Program-made: the position numbers and the translations under genes
Part shown: piece by piece, positions 35,041 to 46,989 of the stretch
Position numbering within the stretch: position 1 is the first letter of the stretch
Layout: each line of letters opens with the position of its first letter
Assembly (NCBI GenBank): GCA_008692225.1
Contig: VICG01000007.1
Location: 338,501 to 402,500, forward strand
DNA from: Monilinia fructicola
Lineage: Eukaryota; Ascomycota; Leotiomycetes; Helotiales; Sclerotiniaceae
Direction: 5' to 3'
Length of the DNA stretch: 64,000 nt
The notes under the pieces: model-generated
The model's input: the letters and a program-made list of their open reading frames with translations, nothing else
What the model was told of the DNA's origin: nothing
Database searches by the model: none

Positions 35041-36564
35041 ATGGCACCTGCTTATAACGAAAGTGTGATGGGTGGGGAGGTTTCATCCCGCGGGATTGGG
35101 AAATCTACCATTCTTAGTAGTGTTCTACACGGTATACAAGATGTCAGATTGGTAAGGAAGAATACGTGCTACTCTCCCTCTTGACACATATAATAAAGAG
35201 CATTCCAACTTATCTTGAATTTCAGGAAGTTCGCAACATCACTGAACCTCTCGTCGGCGAGCTCCAAGTCCAGATCAAATCGACAGGTATTTGCGGCTCA
35301 GATGTAAGCTATTACAAGAAATTCGCCAATGGCGACTTATGTGCCTGTGCACCTTTATCTCTTGGTCATGAAGCTTCAGGTGTAGTTGTAGGAATTGGAC
35401 CAGAAGTCAATGGCTTTTCTATCGGTGATCGAGTTGCTCTCGAGGTGGGTATATCATGTGGTCGATGCGATGTCTGTAAGAAAGGCAGGTATAATCTTTG
35501 CAAAAAGATGAGATTTAGAAGTAGCGCGAAGAGCATACCTCATTTTCAAGGAACGTTGCAAGAAAGGATCAACCATCCGGCTCTCTGGTGTCACAAGTAT
35601 GTTCTTACTATGAAAAGAAGTAAAAGACAATTTGGCTGACTTTCAAGCAAGGCTTCCCGATCATATTTCATTTGATGCTGCCGCGCTTTTGGAACCACTT
35701 TCCGTGGCTATACACGCCTTGAATCGAGCAGCACCCACGCCTGGATCTACTGCGGTCGTAATCGGCGTAAGTTCCAACTCCCATTCAGCTTCCTCCAACA
35801 GACACTGGCAATCATTCTCCTGAAGTTCTAATACACTCTTCGCACCGCTCAACTAACATCACATCTAGGCTGGAGCTGTAGGCCTCCTCGTAGCAGCCAT
35901 GGCTCGCCAGTCTGGCTGTCCCATCGTAACCATAACCGACATCTCCGCCAACCGGGTTCAATACGCCCTCGACCACGGTTTCGCCACCCACGGCTACGTA
36001 ATCCCACCATCCAGCTCCAACTCCACTGCTCCATCCACCGCCCCCTCCTCCGGAACATCCACCCCATCTCTCTCCGGCACCACAACCCCGCTCTCTTCCT
36101 ACTCCACCATCTCCGATCGTCTCGACTCTGCCAAAGGCACCGCCTGCGACATCCTCTCCATCTCATCCCCCGACGATATCCTAGCCGAAGACGACCACGA
36201 AGGCGCTGACACAACCTTCGAGTGCACCGGCAAAGAAATCTGCATGCAAACCGCCATCTACAGCACCAAGCCCGGCGGCAAGGTAATCATGGTTGGCATG
36301 GGAACACCCATCCAGACTCTTCCTCTGTCCGCCGCCCATCTCCGCGAAGTGGACATCCTGGGTGTCTTTCGCTATGCAAATACATACCCGATCGGCATCA
36401 GGATGCTGGGTGCTAGCGGGAAAAGAGGCGGGCTTCCGAGCCTGGATCACATGGTGACGCATCGGTTCAGGGGGCTGGGTAATGCGAAGGAGGCCTTTGA
36501 GTTGGCGGGGAGGACGGCGGACGATGAGGGGGGTCTTGTTTTGAAGGTGGTAATCGAGGTATGA
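35041..36564 (+). CDS. Zinc-dependent sorbitol/xylitol-type dehydrogenase, 430 aa
   Basis: Medium-chain dehydrogenase oxidising a polyol to a ketose with NAD(P); the exact substrate (sorbitol, xylitol or arabinitol) is not certain. Exons are 35041-35151, 35226-35596, 35652-35766 and 35869-36564, all GT-AG with agreeing phases. Catalytic zinc ligands appear in GICGSD and LGHEASG. The four structural-zinc cysteines are in CGRCDVCKKGRYNLC. The Rossmann motif AGAVGLL spans the last junction. Unusual is a Ser/Thr/Pro-rich insertion (about residues 244-285; SSSNSTAPSTAPSSGTSTPS) inside the nucleotide-binding domain, after the second beta strand. The C-terminus (GGLVLKVVIEV) is normal for the family. 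No indel. Confidence 0.88.
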
Positions 36565-37570
36565 TCCAAGGAAGAGCGATACTACTGGAATAGGAATGGG
36601 AATGGGAGCGGGAAAGTGGGGTGCTAGTGCGTATATGGAATATCAGGCTTTTGTCACGAATACGATTGGGCAAATTTGGTGTTCGTCGCTTGAATGAAAC
36701 AGGTCGCTGTTGTCGAGTGGGAATGGGGCCGGCGCGGTACAGTACGTAATTTGAAATTCGAATTAGACCGCGGGTGTTTGCAGGCGATTATAAAGCTTCT
36801 CTATTTTGACATGTCCTGGTTGCTCCTCCGTTTCGCAACTGTGCGTATATCCGTCCACTCCATCCTGGTATTTCGGAATGCAGTATCCAATCACATCTTC
36901 TACTTCGAATTCAATGTTGTTCCTCGATCAAACTATACCCCTTCAATCTCGCAACTCCGAGTTTCACTCGTAGATGGAACTCAAGGCCACGGGCTCAATC
37001 CTCGAACTATACTTCCCAATATCCAACTGATATTATCCTTCGCAATCGACTCTGAATAGCTGAACACCAGACGCACCTCTCGCAACTAACTCTAAGATGG
37101 CATGCGGAGCATCTGGTCGATAATTCCGGCAGCTGACATTCCTAAAATTGGTAGTTTGCAATGAACACCCTCTTCTCTTCCGTCTTTTAGATCATGTCAT
37201 GGGTACGTACTGGTACGGTGGAAGGATTGTATTCCAATCGAACGACATGATATTTTGAGGAAAACTGGTAATATTTTACGATGCAGAGAATGGGCACATA
37301 CATATGTGCAACCAGCCATCAGGGTATGATGCTATCTCCTAGAGAAGATATGCAAGTGAAAAATTCATCATTATTGATTCATTGCTCATCTAATTCGCGT
37401 TCATTCGTATTCTCATTCTCGTGATATCAGAAATTTCTTTGCAAGTACGCCAGATGCCCTTTTGTTCTCAATGGTAAATCACGCGCCACCTACACGCCTG
37501 CCTGCCTCTCCCATGCGCCCGAAACCAGATATACGCCGCTGAAACCGCCCAAAGAGAAAAAAAACACCCC
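36565..37570. other. Convergent intergenic region
   Basis: Lies between the 3' ends of the dehydrogenase and CSN6. No gene seen; the ORF at 36694-37059 has no recognisable features. Confidence 0.5.
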
Positions 37571-38888
37571 TCATACTAGAAGATCTCCAGCATTTAATAT
37601 GTCTCGCATATGATGACTCGGATCACTCCAGCCCATGCCCCCTAAGCCACCCTGCTTCATTGCTTTGTTGACCTTTACGTTTTCTATGACGGAAAACTTC
37701 TTTCCTGTCTCTCTGATTTCATAGGCTGATTTGGTTAGTTCACCAAGAAGGGAGATGAGGCTGACATCGTTCTTCTCAGAAATGAGTTCATTGTCAAACC
37801 CTTGACTGTCGGCGGGTATGAGAACACTGAGACGACCTAGAAGAGCTTGAATTGAGCGAAGAATTGAGTGGTTAACTGGTACATAATTCTTAGATTCAAT
37901 GTCGGCTTCTGATGCAACACCGTCGGATACGTAGGAAGGTGGAAGTCTTTGAAGGTAAGTCGCAATCAGATTAATTCGAGATTGTAGCATCTTGATAGCA
38001 TTCGCCTTTGCAGTCAAAGAAGCAAGCTTTTCTTCATCTTCGCGTGATAGGCTAATCTCCTCACGTTTCGTGCTCTCCGTACGAACAGGATCTTCGGAAA
38101 TTTCCTTGCTCTTGCCTTTGCCTTTGCTCTTGCCTACGATTCCTTGCTCTGTCGGCGCACCTTTCTTGCTGATGTCATTTATGGCTGCAGCATTTCCTCC
38201 GCCGCGGGCCACAAAATCGATACTGATCATCTCTGCTTCGCCGGTCTCGACAGTAAATGGGAGCTCCTTAAATCTGAGCTTGAGTTGTGGTTCCCCATCT
38301 TTCATTTCCTTATCCTCTCCCGTCTCCCCGCTGCTTTCCTCAGCCTCGTAGTTGCTTTCGTATATTGTGAGAGGTAACTTCCCGCCTACTGCATCGCCCA
38401 GTACTTCTTCGGGGTGAAACCCAAGTAGAATTGCAGACTCATTGAAGAAAGAGAGGATTTGTTGATGAATGGGGAGGTGGATAGGTTGCGGTCCAGTGTT
38501 AGGAATGATAGTATACCAACCAACAAGATCAAGTGCAGGGCTTTTATGGACATCCTTCACTATGAAAAGTCAGTATCTAATTCTTGCTCAGACAAAATAG
38601 GCGGCACGTACTCTGCTGTAACCTTGACGTGAACCATGTCGCAGATAGTTTCAATTCATTATCAGCTTCCTCAAGAAGGCATTCAAATGCATGTTCAATA
38701 GTGATTTCACGGCCATTCTGCTGACCTAGTAATGCTCCAACTACAGGACCTTTTTGTTGTTGCAGAGTGTGTCTTGTAATATAATCCGAAATTGTGAGGA
38801 GAACGAGGGGATGTAAAGCTACCTGGAGACCAGAATCTGATGACTTCTGTGTCGAAAGGAGAGGATTGTCATTGTCAACTGCCATCAT
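37571..38888 (-). CDS. CSN6: COP9 signalosome subunit 6 (CSN6), 421 aa
   Basis: CSN6 is the inactive MPN partner of CSN5 in the complex that removes NEDD8 from cullins. Exon 1 is 38612-38888 and exon 2 is 37571-38559, joined by a 52-nt GT-AG intron; total 1,266 nt. The MPN domain is clear: [34 protein letters not shown] and [11 protein letters not shown]. The JAMM zinc motif (HxH, then S and D) is missing, as expected for subunit 6. A Glu/Lys-rich linker around residues 190-265 is longer than in animal CSN6. The C-terminal helices include [16 protein letters not shown]. Two ATGs open the frame; the first was used. Divergent from the gene at 39797. Confidence 0.92.
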
Positions 38889-39796
38889 GAATCTCTCAGC
38901 AAAGATTCAACGATAAAGACAAACAGTGTTAAGAGTTGTATGACGAATTAAATACAGTCAAAGTCAAATATGGCTGATGGTTGGTGGTTCTGGATAATCT
39001 TATGATGACTACAAGTACTTCTTAGCAGTAGAGAGAGATTCTTGGTGGGTGGGAGCTTTATCGATTGTGTCGGTTAAACACCGGTTAAGAGATAGCTTTG
39101 GCTATCTGGTATCTAGTCGGTAAGGGAGCATCACGTGAGTTGGTAGCACGTGAGTAGATGTTGTATGTACTATGGAGTACCTCGTGGTTTTGGAAACCAA
39201 TAGACCTAGTTGTACATATATTCTTACATCTTCATCTACATCTGCTTCTACTTCTAATTCTACTTCTACTTTTAAGATTACATCTCCATCTCCATCTCCA
39301 TCTCCATCTCCATCTCCATCTCCATCTCCATCTCCTTCTCCATCTCCTTCTCCTTCTCCTTCTCCTTCTCCTTCTCCTTCTCCTTCTCCTTCTATCATCA
39401 CAAGGCCTATCACTCTATCAATGATTCCTTCTCACCATGTCTTGCATATATTTGCTATACGTATCTTCTTATTTGGACAATTAATGAATGAATGGTATGT
39501 TCTTGAGAAACAAACAAAACAGATCAAGACAAAATGCATGTCAAGCAAGAATTGGGGTTTCATTGTACATGTGCATTTCGTTCTTATGAATCCTGCTATA
39601 CATTGGAAGCTGCAGATTCCTTCATCCTCATCTCATTATGGACTATATTGTCAAACACAGTACGATGATAGAATAAAGATGAAAACGTCTGCATCAACCT
39701 TTGTGTCTTTGCCTGATCCATGTCTGAATTTTATATCCTCAGTATCCTCTTCTTTTCTACACCTCTTAACTCCTCTCCATTTACTTTCTCTCTGCG
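38889..39796. promoter_or_regulatory. Divergent promoter region with hexanucleotide repeat
   Basis: A 908-bp spacer between CSN6 and the 624-aa gene. It contains (TCTCCA)n then (TCTCCT)n over about 39273-39392, in a pyrimidine-rich strand. This array opens artefactual Pro/Ser and Leu/His frames on both strands. Confidence 0.5.
39273..39392. repeat. Hexanucleotide microsatellite TCTCCA/TCTCCT
   Basis: About 20 units, all pyrimidine except for one A in the first half. Such tracts can form triplex DNA and often lie in fungal promoters. Confidence 0.9.
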
Positions 39797-41785
39797 ATGG
39801 CCGAAGCTGAACAAGTTGATGTAGTGGGCTCTATCTCACCTCAAATTGCCCCTATTCCGGAATTGCGAAACACCTCAGTACCCCAAGGAGACAGTTCGCC
39901 TCGGCTGGATGATAACCAACCCCCTCCAAGTGCAGAGATACTTCATCAGCGAGTGCTAGAGAAGGATCCACCCGAGAAGTCTGCCCCAGAACATTTAGAT
40001 GATGAAGTAGAATTTGTATTTTCTGTCCCACGAAGAAGGAAGAAAAAGCGCAGAAGGTATGAGAAAATCTGGCTTCAGTGAAGTAGTGCTGAATAGAACA
40101 TATTAGGCTAGATATTCCATTGCAAGACCCTCATATCGACTCGGCTAGTCCTATTCTGAGCGCCGAAGTTTCAGTTACTCATCCTTTGCGAGCTAAAGCT
40201 AGGGACGATATGGTTTCTTTGCTTACTTCCGCTACTGAACCAAACGCTATGGGTTTGTCTAGAGGTCAATCCATCCATGCGCCATATCCACCACCTCCCA
40301 CTTCTGAGTCTAGTCTACAACCATTGAATGTTATACAAGCGGATTCATCTGAGTTATCTCCTTTGCGTGTATCTCAAACCATACCGTTCAAAATTCCACC
40401 ACCTTGGTATTCCAAATCTATGCCTCCGCCTCCTTCACCTACGTCACCATACTATTATTCAAAATCCACCATTCCCACCTTACCACAGCAAGATTATGCA
40501 AAGAAACGAAAACTTGATGAGGTTTCAAACAGAAATTCAACCGAAGTGCCAAACTATGTGTCTCCATATAAGGTATCTTCGAACTATATGAACCAACCAA
40601 GACCAAAAGCTGTGCCTACCCACTCAGAATATAGTACTAATGGTGAGCACATGGGATTTGTGGACTTTTTAGAAGATCCCAATGTGCCAACTACCTTTGG
40701 GGGAGTACCTCTGCCTCTTCCACCACATCGACCGATCGTACCTGGTTGGCAAGACTTTTCCTGGAAACCAGTCGACTATGTACCATCTACACTCCCGCCA
40801 TCAGTTACTTCACGTACAAGAACATTACCTGATGTTAATAATGACCATGAATGGCATCGGAAATATTACCATGGTGCCGGCGATTCTCGAATTTCCAACC
40901 CACAACACATCTCAAGTACAAATTCCCACAGTGAGAGATTCGCACATGAAATGGTATCACCGAAATCAATACCGCATGAAATTCAAATCATATCAGAGCC
41001 ACGTCCTGCGGTCCAAATAGAATCAATTCCTAAACAGTCCCCTGTATCTACAAGAATACCTGCATCTGCACAAACTGCCCACCCTGCGCTGTCTCCAAGA
41101 ATGGAAATGTCGAAGTCCACGGCATATTCCCAGCCGGTATCTCGTATTACGAATGTCAGATCTCCCTCCCCGCCCCCTCGTCCTCAGGTGACTGCAGCAG
41201 ACATACGACGCAAGCCTTCTCTTTACAAGGTACCTGCATGGCCGCATTCAAGAGAAGATAACCAAGCGACTTCCTCTCCGGCGTTAGGTCAACGTGTAGA
41301 TCAGATCTGCGATACTGAGAGCAGTAATTCACAATCTTCACGCTCAAACATACCTCCGCAAGTAAAAGCTATCGCTTCCCACATACCAGATGTAGCCTCT
41401 TCTTCGCCCCAAATTCTCGTCCCACGACTACCCAATCAACAGAGTTCCGCCCCTAAACATTCACCAAATTTGTACGCTTTCTTCTGATTAATCTTATTCC
41501 CTTGTGCCTATTCCATTCCACTAACCTACGATCAGAATTATAGACATAGCTCAAACCAGCCAAGAAACCTTTCCATTTGCAGCAGTCGCTGCTAGACATA
41601 ACAAACCCATTCAGAAAGTATTTGATACCTTCTCTGCGATTATTCAATTGCCGTTATTGAAACAGGCGGCAGATGGAAGAAGACATGGACCGTTAGGAAG
41701 TGAAAGGATGAGGCAGTATAGGGAAGCTAAGAGAGCGATGGAGAAGGCAAACAAGGAGAGGGCAAAGGAAAAAACTGTTAGATGA
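39797..41785 (+). CDS. Unrecognised, mostly disordered 624-aa protein, three exons
   Basis: Exons are 39797-40056, 40107-41471 and 41536-41785; both introns are GT-AG and phases agree (1,875 nt). The protein is largely Pro/Ser-rich and low in hydrophobic residues. A strong basic cluster (PRRRKKKRRR) near residue 80 suggests nuclear import. A Pro/Pro/Tyr-rich patch (PPPPSPTSPYYY) lies near residue 195. Only the C-terminal 80 residues look folded: IIDIAQTSQETFPFAAVAAR, FDTFSAIIQLP, then a charged helix rich in Arg/Lys/Glu. I know no family with this tail. A nuclear regulatory role is a guess from composition. No indels. Confidence 0.75.
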
Positions 41786-42441
41786 GGCGGAGAGGGCACA
41801 GGATAGGAATGTATGGGTTCTGTTACCGATAGTCCCACTGTGTTCTAAGATCTAGCTTTATAGCATGAGAGAAGGACAGGAGATCAAGTTAAGAGCTTCC
41901 CTTACTTTCCAGACTACTGGGTCGAAGAATCATAATCCTCAGAAATTCGTCTGCTTGAAATCAGCTGTCGACTCGAGGAGTTAGCCCATGTTCTATAATG
42001 CACACGTCCTTGGTTTCGACTCTTGTAGTAGTCAGGCAAGAATCGATGGGGTAAAATACTAAGCGTTTCATGATATCAAGGCCGTGTCGTTCTTTCCTGT
42101 TGAATTGAATGTATTCCGATGGCTTTTGGCTCAATTTGATGGTATCATATGTTCAGATCTTTCTGTTTGGCTCATGGATAACGACGTGTAAAAGCACAGC
42201 CATCACTTCAAATCTCAAAGTGCATTGAGATTAAGAGATAAACTCCAATGCAAAACCGCACGTAGAATACAATTGTATCTTCAAGGCTTTCCAGTAGATC
42301 TATGCTATAATATATTGATTCGATATCGCTACCGTAACCCTACTCTTCTTTTATACCTCGCTTAGCGAGGGGGACCTGAAATTGAGAGAGGGAAAGTTAT
42401 GCTATAGTATCACGAGGCTTTTTAACGATGTTTTAGAATAC
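41786..42441. other. Intergenic region
   Basis: A perfect small hairpin, CCTCGC-TTA-GCGAGG, lies near 42356-42370. No gene seen. Confidence 0.45.
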
Positions 42442-42873
42442 TCACATGACTTCTCTTGCAGTCAGTTTGTCATAGATTCCTGCTCTATTACAATGAAATG
42501 ATGTGGTTAGTAGGAGCAAGAGATCGAGTCTGCAGGTCCAACCATATAAGCTACTTTTCCAACTAGGGACGAGTCAAAGCCTTACTTGCGTTTGACCTTT
42601 ACCTGGAAGAGAATTTGTCATCTCCTCTGTGACCCCACTCGAGTCCCTAAAGATCCTCAGCTTCCTGCTAGCTATCATACAACTCTTCAATTTCAAACAA
42701 AACGATCATAATTATGTACCGTGCTCATGACGAAAGTTGCGAAGCGAGGTGTATAAACTACGCCCTTTCTCCTCATTATCAATAACTTTCCACTGCAATA
42801 AACAACGTATCATGGGAAATTTAAACGATTCATAGGACACATCATCGTCGGAGCTCCGTGCAGGAGATGCCAT
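42442..42873 (-). CDS. Possible four-exon micro-protein gene, 55 aa
   Basis: Exons of 35, 73, 17 and 43 nt (42839-42873, 42720-42792, 42586-42602, 42442-42484) join in phase to 168 nt: 55 codons and a TGA. Intron 3 has donor GTAAGG, a perfect TACTAAC branch site and a TAATAG acceptor; intron 2 has donor GTACAT and acceptor TTCCAG; intron 1 has a weak GTCCTA donor. The product starts MASPARSSDD, has a basic, beta-like core (GVVYTPRFATFVMSTVKVKR) and ends KLTAREVM. It lies 254 bp beyond the 3' end of the aspartyl-tRNA synthetase gene, same strand. I do not recognise it. The 17-nt exon and small size make it easy to miss. Confidence 0.5.
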
Positions 42874-43127
42874 TCGCAGACGAAATTACAAGGGCGCTCT
42901 CAACTTGTTTATCCCAAACAAAACATATTTCACTCATGGGAGATCTACACTTGGATAGGTGGAGGCGGGGATGTCAAAGCCGCGAACATGTCTGTCTTTG
43001 AGTTCTCAAGCTCGTACTTCGGCTTTAACTAAACAACCAATGAGAGATCACAGGATAATTGGTATCATATTGCATCTTTCATATAATCTTCATCCTCGGC
43101 TCTAATTATCCTTGGGAAAAAAAGAAT

Positions 43128-44946
43128 CTAGGGACTTAGTCTCTTGGGTGTCCTGGGATAATCGCAGACCAAATGAACACTTGGCAAATTCAAATACCAA
43201 GCCACAACTCTGTCCAAGCCAATTCCTCCACCACCGTGAGGTGGTACACCCACACTCTTGAACACATCTACATATTCTTTGATACCGGGTTGGTTGGGGT
43301 CCAAACCCTTCGATCTAATAACTTCCTCTAACTGATCTGGTAAATGCAATCTTTGACCACCACTCAAGATTTCTTGGCCGCGCATCATGAAATCATATGC
43401 GTTTGTGACTGCAGGGTTCTCGGGATCTGGCATTGCATAGAATGGGCGGGCGTCGACAGGAAATTTATCGAGAACGTAGAAGTCAGTGTTGAACTTCTTA
43501 CGGACGAGTGCACCAAGAGCTTTTTCTTGGGGTGTGCTCATATCTTCAGTGTCAGTGACGTTTCTGAATTCTTCGGGGCCTTCTTCGCGAAGAAGTTTTT
43601 GACCTTCGGCAAAAGTAAGGCGGACTTCCTTGCCAGCTTCTGGAAGAAGAAATTCCTCGGATGGGTAGACGGAGCGGACAAGCTCGATCTCTTCGCGGTA
43701 GTTTTCGGCAAGGTTACGGAAAATATACAACAGGACACCCTCGAGCATGTGCAATACCTCGTGATAATGTTCATCGATTTCCATCTCCAAATCGAGACCA
43801 ATGAACTATACAAATGTTAACTGCGGGTTCTTTTTTTCGGCATCATCTTTTTCTTACCTCAGTCATATGTCTTGGAGTATTCGAGTTTTCAGCACGGAAA
43901 ACCGGTCCAACACAGTAAACTCTCTTTCGACCTCCAGCAATCTCAAATTGTTTGTAGAATTGTGGAGATTGCGCGAGATATGCCTCTTTGTCAAAGTACG
44001 GCATTCTGAATACGTTGGCACCACCTTCGGAAGCAGCACCGATCAAACTAGGAGGATGGAATTTCTTAAAACGACGAGCTCTCAGGTATTCGCAAAAGTA
44101 ATCCTCGACAGCAATTCGAATGTCGGCGATAGCTTGGCTGACAGGTGCTCGTTTGTGCATAGCGGGGTTGTTCAGGTGGGAAGCCAAACTGGCAGTTGGG
44201 GTGCCTTCTGTGACACTGAGACCTAAACCGTGGTTAGCTCGTTGCTCATGACCAGAACAGCATCTGCATTTACCTGCTGCAGCTTCACTAAGATCCTCTT
44301 CCTCATCCAACTTCCCCACGGCTCTGTTCGCGGGTCCCAATCCCAATCCCAACATCTCAGGAGCCGTAGCTACCAAGTAAACCTTTCCGAGATGTAATTC
44401 AAAGTTGGAAACCTTGGTGCTCTTAACGGGCTCCAGTGGTTTCTGCACAACGGCTTCAACGGCAACAAAACTCTCCAGCTTCAATCCTCCAATCCATTTG
44501 ACCATTTGCTTACTAACTGGCTTCCCCTCTGCACTCGCGCTCACCACTCCCTGTACAGTCCAATTGCCCTCCTCTCTCAACTCAACAAATGCCATCTTGG
44601 CTCCTTGCATTCTGGCATTCTGAATCCACGCGCGAACCTTGATCGTCTTGCCAATATGTTCTTCTCCAATGTCCCTCAGATGTACATTCTCCGCTTCGAT
44701 TTTTGTGGTATGTTTAATCTGTCCGTAATTATCTTTCGCCAGATCCTCCGAAGCCGCAGCGCCAGCAGCAGCTTGTTTGGCGGCTTGCTCCTCGGCTTTG
44801 CGTTTCTTCTCTGCTTCCTTTTTGGCTTTGGCTTCCGCTTTCTTTGCTCCCTTCTTGGAAGGTTGTGCGGGGTCTTCGCCGGCGGGTGGAACACCTCCAG
44901 ATGCGACTGCAGGATCAGTTGGAATTTCTTTGCTTGGTTCCGCCAT
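43128..44946 (-). CDS. DPS1: Aspartyl-tRNA synthetase, cytosolic, 571 aa
   Basis: Charges tRNA-Asp in the cytosol. Exons are 44274-44946, 43858-44222 and 43128-43805, joined by two introns of 51 and 52 nt, giving 1,716 nt. A Lys/Ala/Glu-rich N-terminal extension (residues ~28-65) is the RNA-binding extension of eukaryotic AspRS. The OB-fold anticodon domain contains VRAWIQNAR. Class II motifs are visible: motif 2 VGPVFRAENSNTPRHMTEF (completed across intron 2) and motif 3 GGGIGLDRVVAWYL. The AspRS hallmarks YLAQSPQFYKQ and MPYFDKEA are intact. Start ATG at 44944-44946 is preceded by a short leader. No indels. Confidence 0.97.
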
Positions 44947-45987
44947 GATTGTAAATGTGAAGAGATGGACTATAGTATTGAGTGGTGCTGAGTGTCAGTC
45001 TTCGCGTCTGTCAACAAAATTAAAAAAAATTATGGAGGGGTACTTTTGCATAACCAACGTATGATCCGTCATCTTATGAGTAACGCGGCAAGAATTTTAG
45101 CGCCAAGGTCCTAGCGTTTCGCGACAGGGGTCTCACGACAACAGCATCATCTTCAATCATGGGAAGATGAATCAGTCTTATTACTCTCCATTGTTCGTGA
45201 AATTCAAGAATATCTCATCTCATAGACAAGTATGCTTCCCACAACTTACCTAATACGTAGGATTAGATCATATTATCATTCAACCTTCTTGCTACTCCCT
45301 TCCCACGTCTCAAACCACCCAAACCGCAGTTCATAATTACAGTCGAATCAAAACATTCCATATAGCTACACGAGGGCCATGGTATTGCTAGAATCGAATC
45401 TATCAATCACGTAACCCGCTTATGAGTTTTCATATCTCAAGATTTCTTCGAGCAGATCCCCAAATCCGACAGACAACTAATTGGTTCACAAAGAGTGACA
45501 GATGCATGAGCGTTGACTACTGTTGAGATTCCTGCTGGGCTAAGCGTTTTGCCAAGAGCGAAGCATTTCTCCTGAATCAATCGCTTGTCTCGGCTCGATA
45601 TCGATCCTCTCCCCCCATCCCAAGTCTAGTCCCTTTATTGAGCTAGGCAGTACTTCTCTCATGTCGATTATTTCTTCCAAGTGGATTTTTTGATCTGAAT
45701 TGAGTAGATTTAATTTTCTGTACCGATTGCTTGTTCTAGAGTAATTCTCCCGGCTCTGCTCTTTTTCCTAACCTTGATGTCTTCTCGGGAAGACAAGGCT
45801 AGATTGAAGAGTGATTTTCGGAAGAAAGGTGACCGCTATACGTTGAAAACTCGAATAGCCATCACTTCACTCGTCTTGGGGCAAATGGGACGCTATTCGG
45901 CATAATTCTGCCACCTCATTAAAGAAAATAATATCGTCTTTCGCAGGACGGTGCGTACAACTGGCTCTAATTCTTATCAATCTATTG
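44947..45987. other. Intergenic region upstream of the synthetase gene
   Basis: No gene, array or RNA recognised in this 1 kb. Confidence 0.5.
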
Positions 45988-46500
45988 TCATAGCGATATA
46001 TGTTTTTGGCAAAAAGACCAGATTGTTAAACCTCCTATGACTACCGAGTTGGCATTGGGTAATCTCACGATGGCCATGGGGTGTCTAATGACGGAGATCA
46101 TATGATATAGCATTCCTACAAGATTATTCGAATAAATGCGATGCTCAAAATGTGCTATTTGAAGCTCCTTGATCCAAGCTTGTTCTTCTTGCCATTGTGG
46201 CTGAAAGTCCCCTACTTTATGCACGAGAGAATGAGGATTGCAATTTGGCAGAAACTTGTCTAATTTTAACAAATCTTCGGGACATGACCCATCTTCAGTC
46301 CGTATATCAATGACTCCCTTGTATGGTTTTTCAAATGCTAGTTCATCATTCTATTATGTAAATATCAATTTATCTATTCTATTTGCCGCATGAATATTAG
46401 CCCCTGATTCGAGCGATGAAATGACATCTTCGTCTCTCGCCTTTCTCGTCGTTTGACTTGAAGTCACCATCCATTCTGCGACCGGAAGAAAGATCATCAT
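45988..46500 (-). pseudogene. Ankyrin-like ORF interrupted by two adjacent stop codons
   Basis: One reading frame runs from an ATG at 46498-46500 to a TAA at 45988, broken only by TAA TAG at 46351-46356. Upstream of the stops it reads DEDVISSLESGANIHAANRI, much like an ankyrin repeat. Downstream it continues with FEKPYKGVIDIRTEDG and DFQPQWQEEQAWIKELQIAH. CAA CAG changed to TAA TAG would explain both stops and fits C-to-T mutation. The alternative is a 75-nt intron with a weak GTCATT donor and the acceptor ATAATAG, which would also keep frame and remove the ankyrin-like part. No partner domain is seen. Confidence 0.4.
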
Positions 46501-46989
46501 CTTTCTACTCTCTATTCATTTGAAAGACATCTCATCATCATATTGTGGAAAGTTATATATGCATGCTTTCCTTTCCTTGGCTGAGTATTAGGCTACATGA
46601 TTAGCTGCTTCACCGTGGTCGAAATTGTCACCTCGTGCATAAAATATCAACAACACTTGCATGTGTAAGTAAGCAATTCCATCACAGTCCGAGAAATACG
46701 ATGATTCTCACACAAGCGGTTGATCAATTAGACCGAGATGTAGGATTATGCCATGTAATTAGATTAGAATGATTCATCGCTTCCTCCAATTCCACCCCAG
46801 CCCCTCATCTCCTCTCAAGCTTGCACACCCCCTAAAGAGCCGTGTGATATTCTTCTTCCCATCCACCTATCTTATTCCCACTCCCAAACACAGCCCCGCC
46901 CTGAGCAATACACCCCACCCCACAGAAGACCAAAGCATCCGACAACCGGAGAATTTCTCGCCCCCTCCACAGCACCAGGTAAAAAGCCC
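46501..46989. other. Intergenic region
   Basis: Nothing recognised; C-rich stretch after 46780. Confidence 0.4.

Noticed and set aside
39102..39424. ORFs rich in Asp/Gly/Glu, Leu/His or Pro/Ser on both strands
   Set aside because: Direct products of the hexanucleotide microsatellite.
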